From: Pseudomonadota bacterium
GTDB taxonomy: Bacteria; Pseudomonadota; Gammaproteobacteria; Steroidobacterales; GCA-2729495
Direction of reading: 5' to 3'
Length of the DNA stretch: 6,678 nucleotides
Assembly: GCA_030836925.1 (NCBI GenBank)
Contig: JAUPLK010000094.1
Coordinates: 1-6,678 of the forward strand
Shown here: piece by piece, positions 5,592 to 6,678 of the stretch
Numbering within the stretch: position 1 is the first letter of the stretch
Layout: each line of letters starts with the position of its first letter
The notes under the pieces: generated by a model
Told to the model about the DNA's origin: nothing
Seen by the model: the letters and a program-made list of their open reading frames with translations, nothing else
Databases searched by the model: none
Position numbers and translations under genes: made by a program

Positions 5592-5946
5592 CAGTGCCGC
5601 TGCCGCGGTGGCACCGGCACAGCCTTTTCAGGCCCCGGCGCTCGACAGCACCGGCCTTGTCGCCGCCGCATCGGGCAATGACACGCGGCCGAATATCGAC
5701 GTCATCCTGGATGTCCCGGTCACGCTGTCGCTGGAAGTCGGACGCGCGCAGATGAGCGTCGGCCGGCTGCTGCGGCTCACACAGGGTTCGGTCGTGGAAC
5801 TGGACCGTGGCGCCGGCGAACCGCTCGACGTGCTGGTAAATGGCACCCTCGTGGCGCACGGCGAAATCGTGATCGTCAATGACAGGTTCGGCATCCGCCT
5901 GACCGACGTGGTGCCACCCGGCAAACGGGTCGGAACAAACGGCTGA
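5569..5946 (+). CDS. fliN: FliN, flagellar motor switch protein
   Basis: FliN forms the bottom of the C-ring, helps switching and docks FliH-FliI complexes. The 125-aa product has an Ala/Pro-rich N-terminal extension (1-40) and one very well conserved SpoA domain (about 42-117): NIDVILDVPVTLSLEVGR (42-59), LLRLTQGSVVELDR (67-80), GEPLDVLVNGTLVAHGEIV (83-101) and NDRFGIRLTDVV (104-115). Length and motifs fit FliN rather than the larger FliY, since there is no CheC-like phosphatase domain. It overlaps fliM by 23 nt, and fliO starts 9 nt after its stop, in line with a coupled operon. Confidence 0.98.
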   Translation: MDEAKTSDSAAAAVAPAQPFQAPALDSTGLVAAASGNDTRPNIDVILDVPVTLSLEVGRAQMSVGRLLRLTQGSVVELDRGAGEPLDVLVNGTLVAHGEIVIVNDRFGIRLTDVVPPGKRVGTNG

Positions 5947-5955
5947 GCATCTGCA

Positions 5956-6381
5956 ATGCATTTCCTCCGCAACATCTTTTGGCTGGTCCGCACGCTGATA
6001 TGCCTCGTCACGACGGCGGTCCTGTGGGCACTGCCGGCACTGGCTGACACGCCGGCAACCGGTGTGGCCACCGGCGGTCTCGCGACTGGCGATATCGCCT
6101 CTGCCACGCTGCGCATGGTGGCGGGTCTCGCCATCGTGCTCGGCCTGCTCGCGGCAACCGCCTGGGTGTCGAAGCGCTTCCGCGCCGGCAGCGGCGCACG
6201 CGGTGGCGCCATCGAGATCCTCACCGGCCTGTCGCTGGGCAACCGCGAGCGCGTGGTGCTGCTGAAGGTCGGCAGCGATCAGGTACTCGTGGGCATCAGC
6301 CCCGCGGGCCTGCGCACGCTGCACGTCATTGGCCAGCCGGAAAACACGGCGTTCTCCGGCTTCATGGAAAACAAGTCATGA
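5956..6381 (+). CDS. fliO: FliO, flagellar export-gate assembly protein
   Basis: FliO is a membrane chaperone that helps FliP assemble into the export gate. The 141-aa protein has a hydrophobic N-terminus (8-30) ending ALPALA-DT, a plausible signal peptide or first membrane anchor. A short Gly/Thr/Ala-rich periplasmic linker follows, then a membrane segment at about 53-71 (RMVAGLAIVLGLLAATAWV). The cytoplasmic FliO domain carries the family pattern GAIEILTGLSLGNRERVVLL (84-103) with VLVGISPAGLRTLHVI following. The start ATG 5956 lies 9 nt after the fliN stop with only a weak GAG upstream. The stop overlaps the fliP ATG by four bases. FliO is poorly conserved, but position and domain pattern agree. 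Confidence 0.93.
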   Translation: MHFLRNIFWLVRTLICLVTTAVLWALPALADTPATGVATGGLATGDIASATLRMVAGLAIVLGLLAATAWVSKRFRAGSGARGGAIEILTGLSLGNRERVVLLKVGSDQVLVGISPAGLRTLHVIGQPENTAFSGFMENKS

Positions 6382-6678
6382 ACTCTCCTGCTCCGCTCAC
6401 CGCCGGCCGCATCACCCTGCTTGCCGCGTTGCTGCTGGTGCCTGCACTGGCCATTTCGGCGCCGGCCATTCCGGCACTGTCGCTGGTCGACAGCAGTGAT
6501 GGTGGCAAGACCTGGTCGGTCAGCATCCAGATCCTGCTGTTGATGACGGCGCTGACGCTGCTGCCCTCGCTGCTGCTCGCGGCAACCTCATTCACCCGCA
6601 TCGTGATCGTGCTGGCGATCCTGCGTCAGGCACTCGGCATGCCGCAGACCCCGCCGAACCAGATCCTGGTCGGGCTCT
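6378..6678 (+). CDS. fliP: FliP, flagellar type III export gate protein (3' partial)
   Basis: FliP forms, with FliQ and FliR, the channel of the flagellar export gate in the inner membrane. The first 100 codons are present and the frame runs off the window end. Residues 1 to about 30 form a cleavable signal peptide (hydrophobic core 12-26, cleavage plausible after SA28 or APA30), as known for FliP. A periplasmic stretch (about 31-47) and a first membrane segment (about 48-70) follow. The conserved family segment is QILLLMTALTLLPSLLL, then TSFTRIVIVLAILRQALG (70-87) and TPPNQILVGL (91-100). ATG 6378 overlaps the fliO stop as ATGA, which indicates translational coupling. The call is secure despite truncation. 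Confidence 0.98.
   Translation, partial: MNSPAPLTAGRITLLAALLLVPALAISAPAIPALSLVDSSDGGKTWSVSIQILLLMTALTLLPSLLLAATSFTRIVIVLAILRQALGMPQTPPNQILVGL

Noticed and set aside
5551..6324. A 257-codon minus-strand open frame over fliN and fliO
   Set aside because: It is opposite two genes with strong family matches. The His/Gln/Arg/Asp-rich translation is typical of the antisense of Ala/Val/Leu-rich coding sequence.

Overview
This window is a stretch of a flagellar biosynthesis locus from a G+C-rich proteobacterium. It carries nine consecutive plus-strand genes in the order fliH (5' end cut off), fliI, fliJ, fliK, fliL, fliM, fliN, fliO and fliP (3' end cut off). The fliHIJ-K-LMNOP order, two excellent sigma-54 (RpoN) promoter matches and FleQ-like palindromes point to a gammaproteobacterium with Pseudomonas/Xanthomonas-style RpoN-FleQ flagellar control. 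Genus or species cannot be named from this sequence. I see no mobile elements, CRISPR arrays, tRNA or rRNA, and no minus-strand gene that I would defend.

Layout. Positions 1-2450 hold the cytoplasmic export ATPase module: fliH (ATPase regulator/stator), fliI (ATPase) and fliJ (central stalk/chaperone escort), tightly packed with overlapping or near-abutting ends. Positions 2451-2519 are a short gap with a textbook sigma-54 promoter (TTGGCACG-N4-TTGCT) driving fliK (2520-3839), the hook-length ruler. Positions 3840-4013 are the only substantial intergenic region. It holds two FleQ-box-like inverted repeats in a 31-bp-period direct repeat, an A/T-rich spacer, and a second sigma-54 promoter (ATGGCACG-N4-TTGCT) about 25 nt before fliL. 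From 4014 to the end runs fliL (stator-associated membrane protein), fliM and fliN (C-ring switch), and fliO and fliP (export-gate assembly and gate), with short gaps or overlaps that indicate one transcript.

How the genes work together. FliH, FliI and FliJ deliver export substrates and energise their entry into the gate built around FliP with the help of FliO. FliK is exported and measures the hook. FliM and FliN form the C-ring that switches rotation and docks FliH-FliI. FliL sits by the stator. The two internal sigma-54 promoters split the cluster into an upstream fliHIJ segment (its promoter lies outside the window), a fliK unit and a fliLMNOP... unit, the same division known for Pseudomonas flagellar regulons.

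I found no undescribed system here. The most useful non-coding observations are the paired FleQ-like boxes before fliL, the sigma-54 promoters, and a chain of stop/start overlaps through two tiny reading frames between fliJ and fliK. The most notable protein observation is a degenerate CheY-binding motif at the FliM N-terminus.
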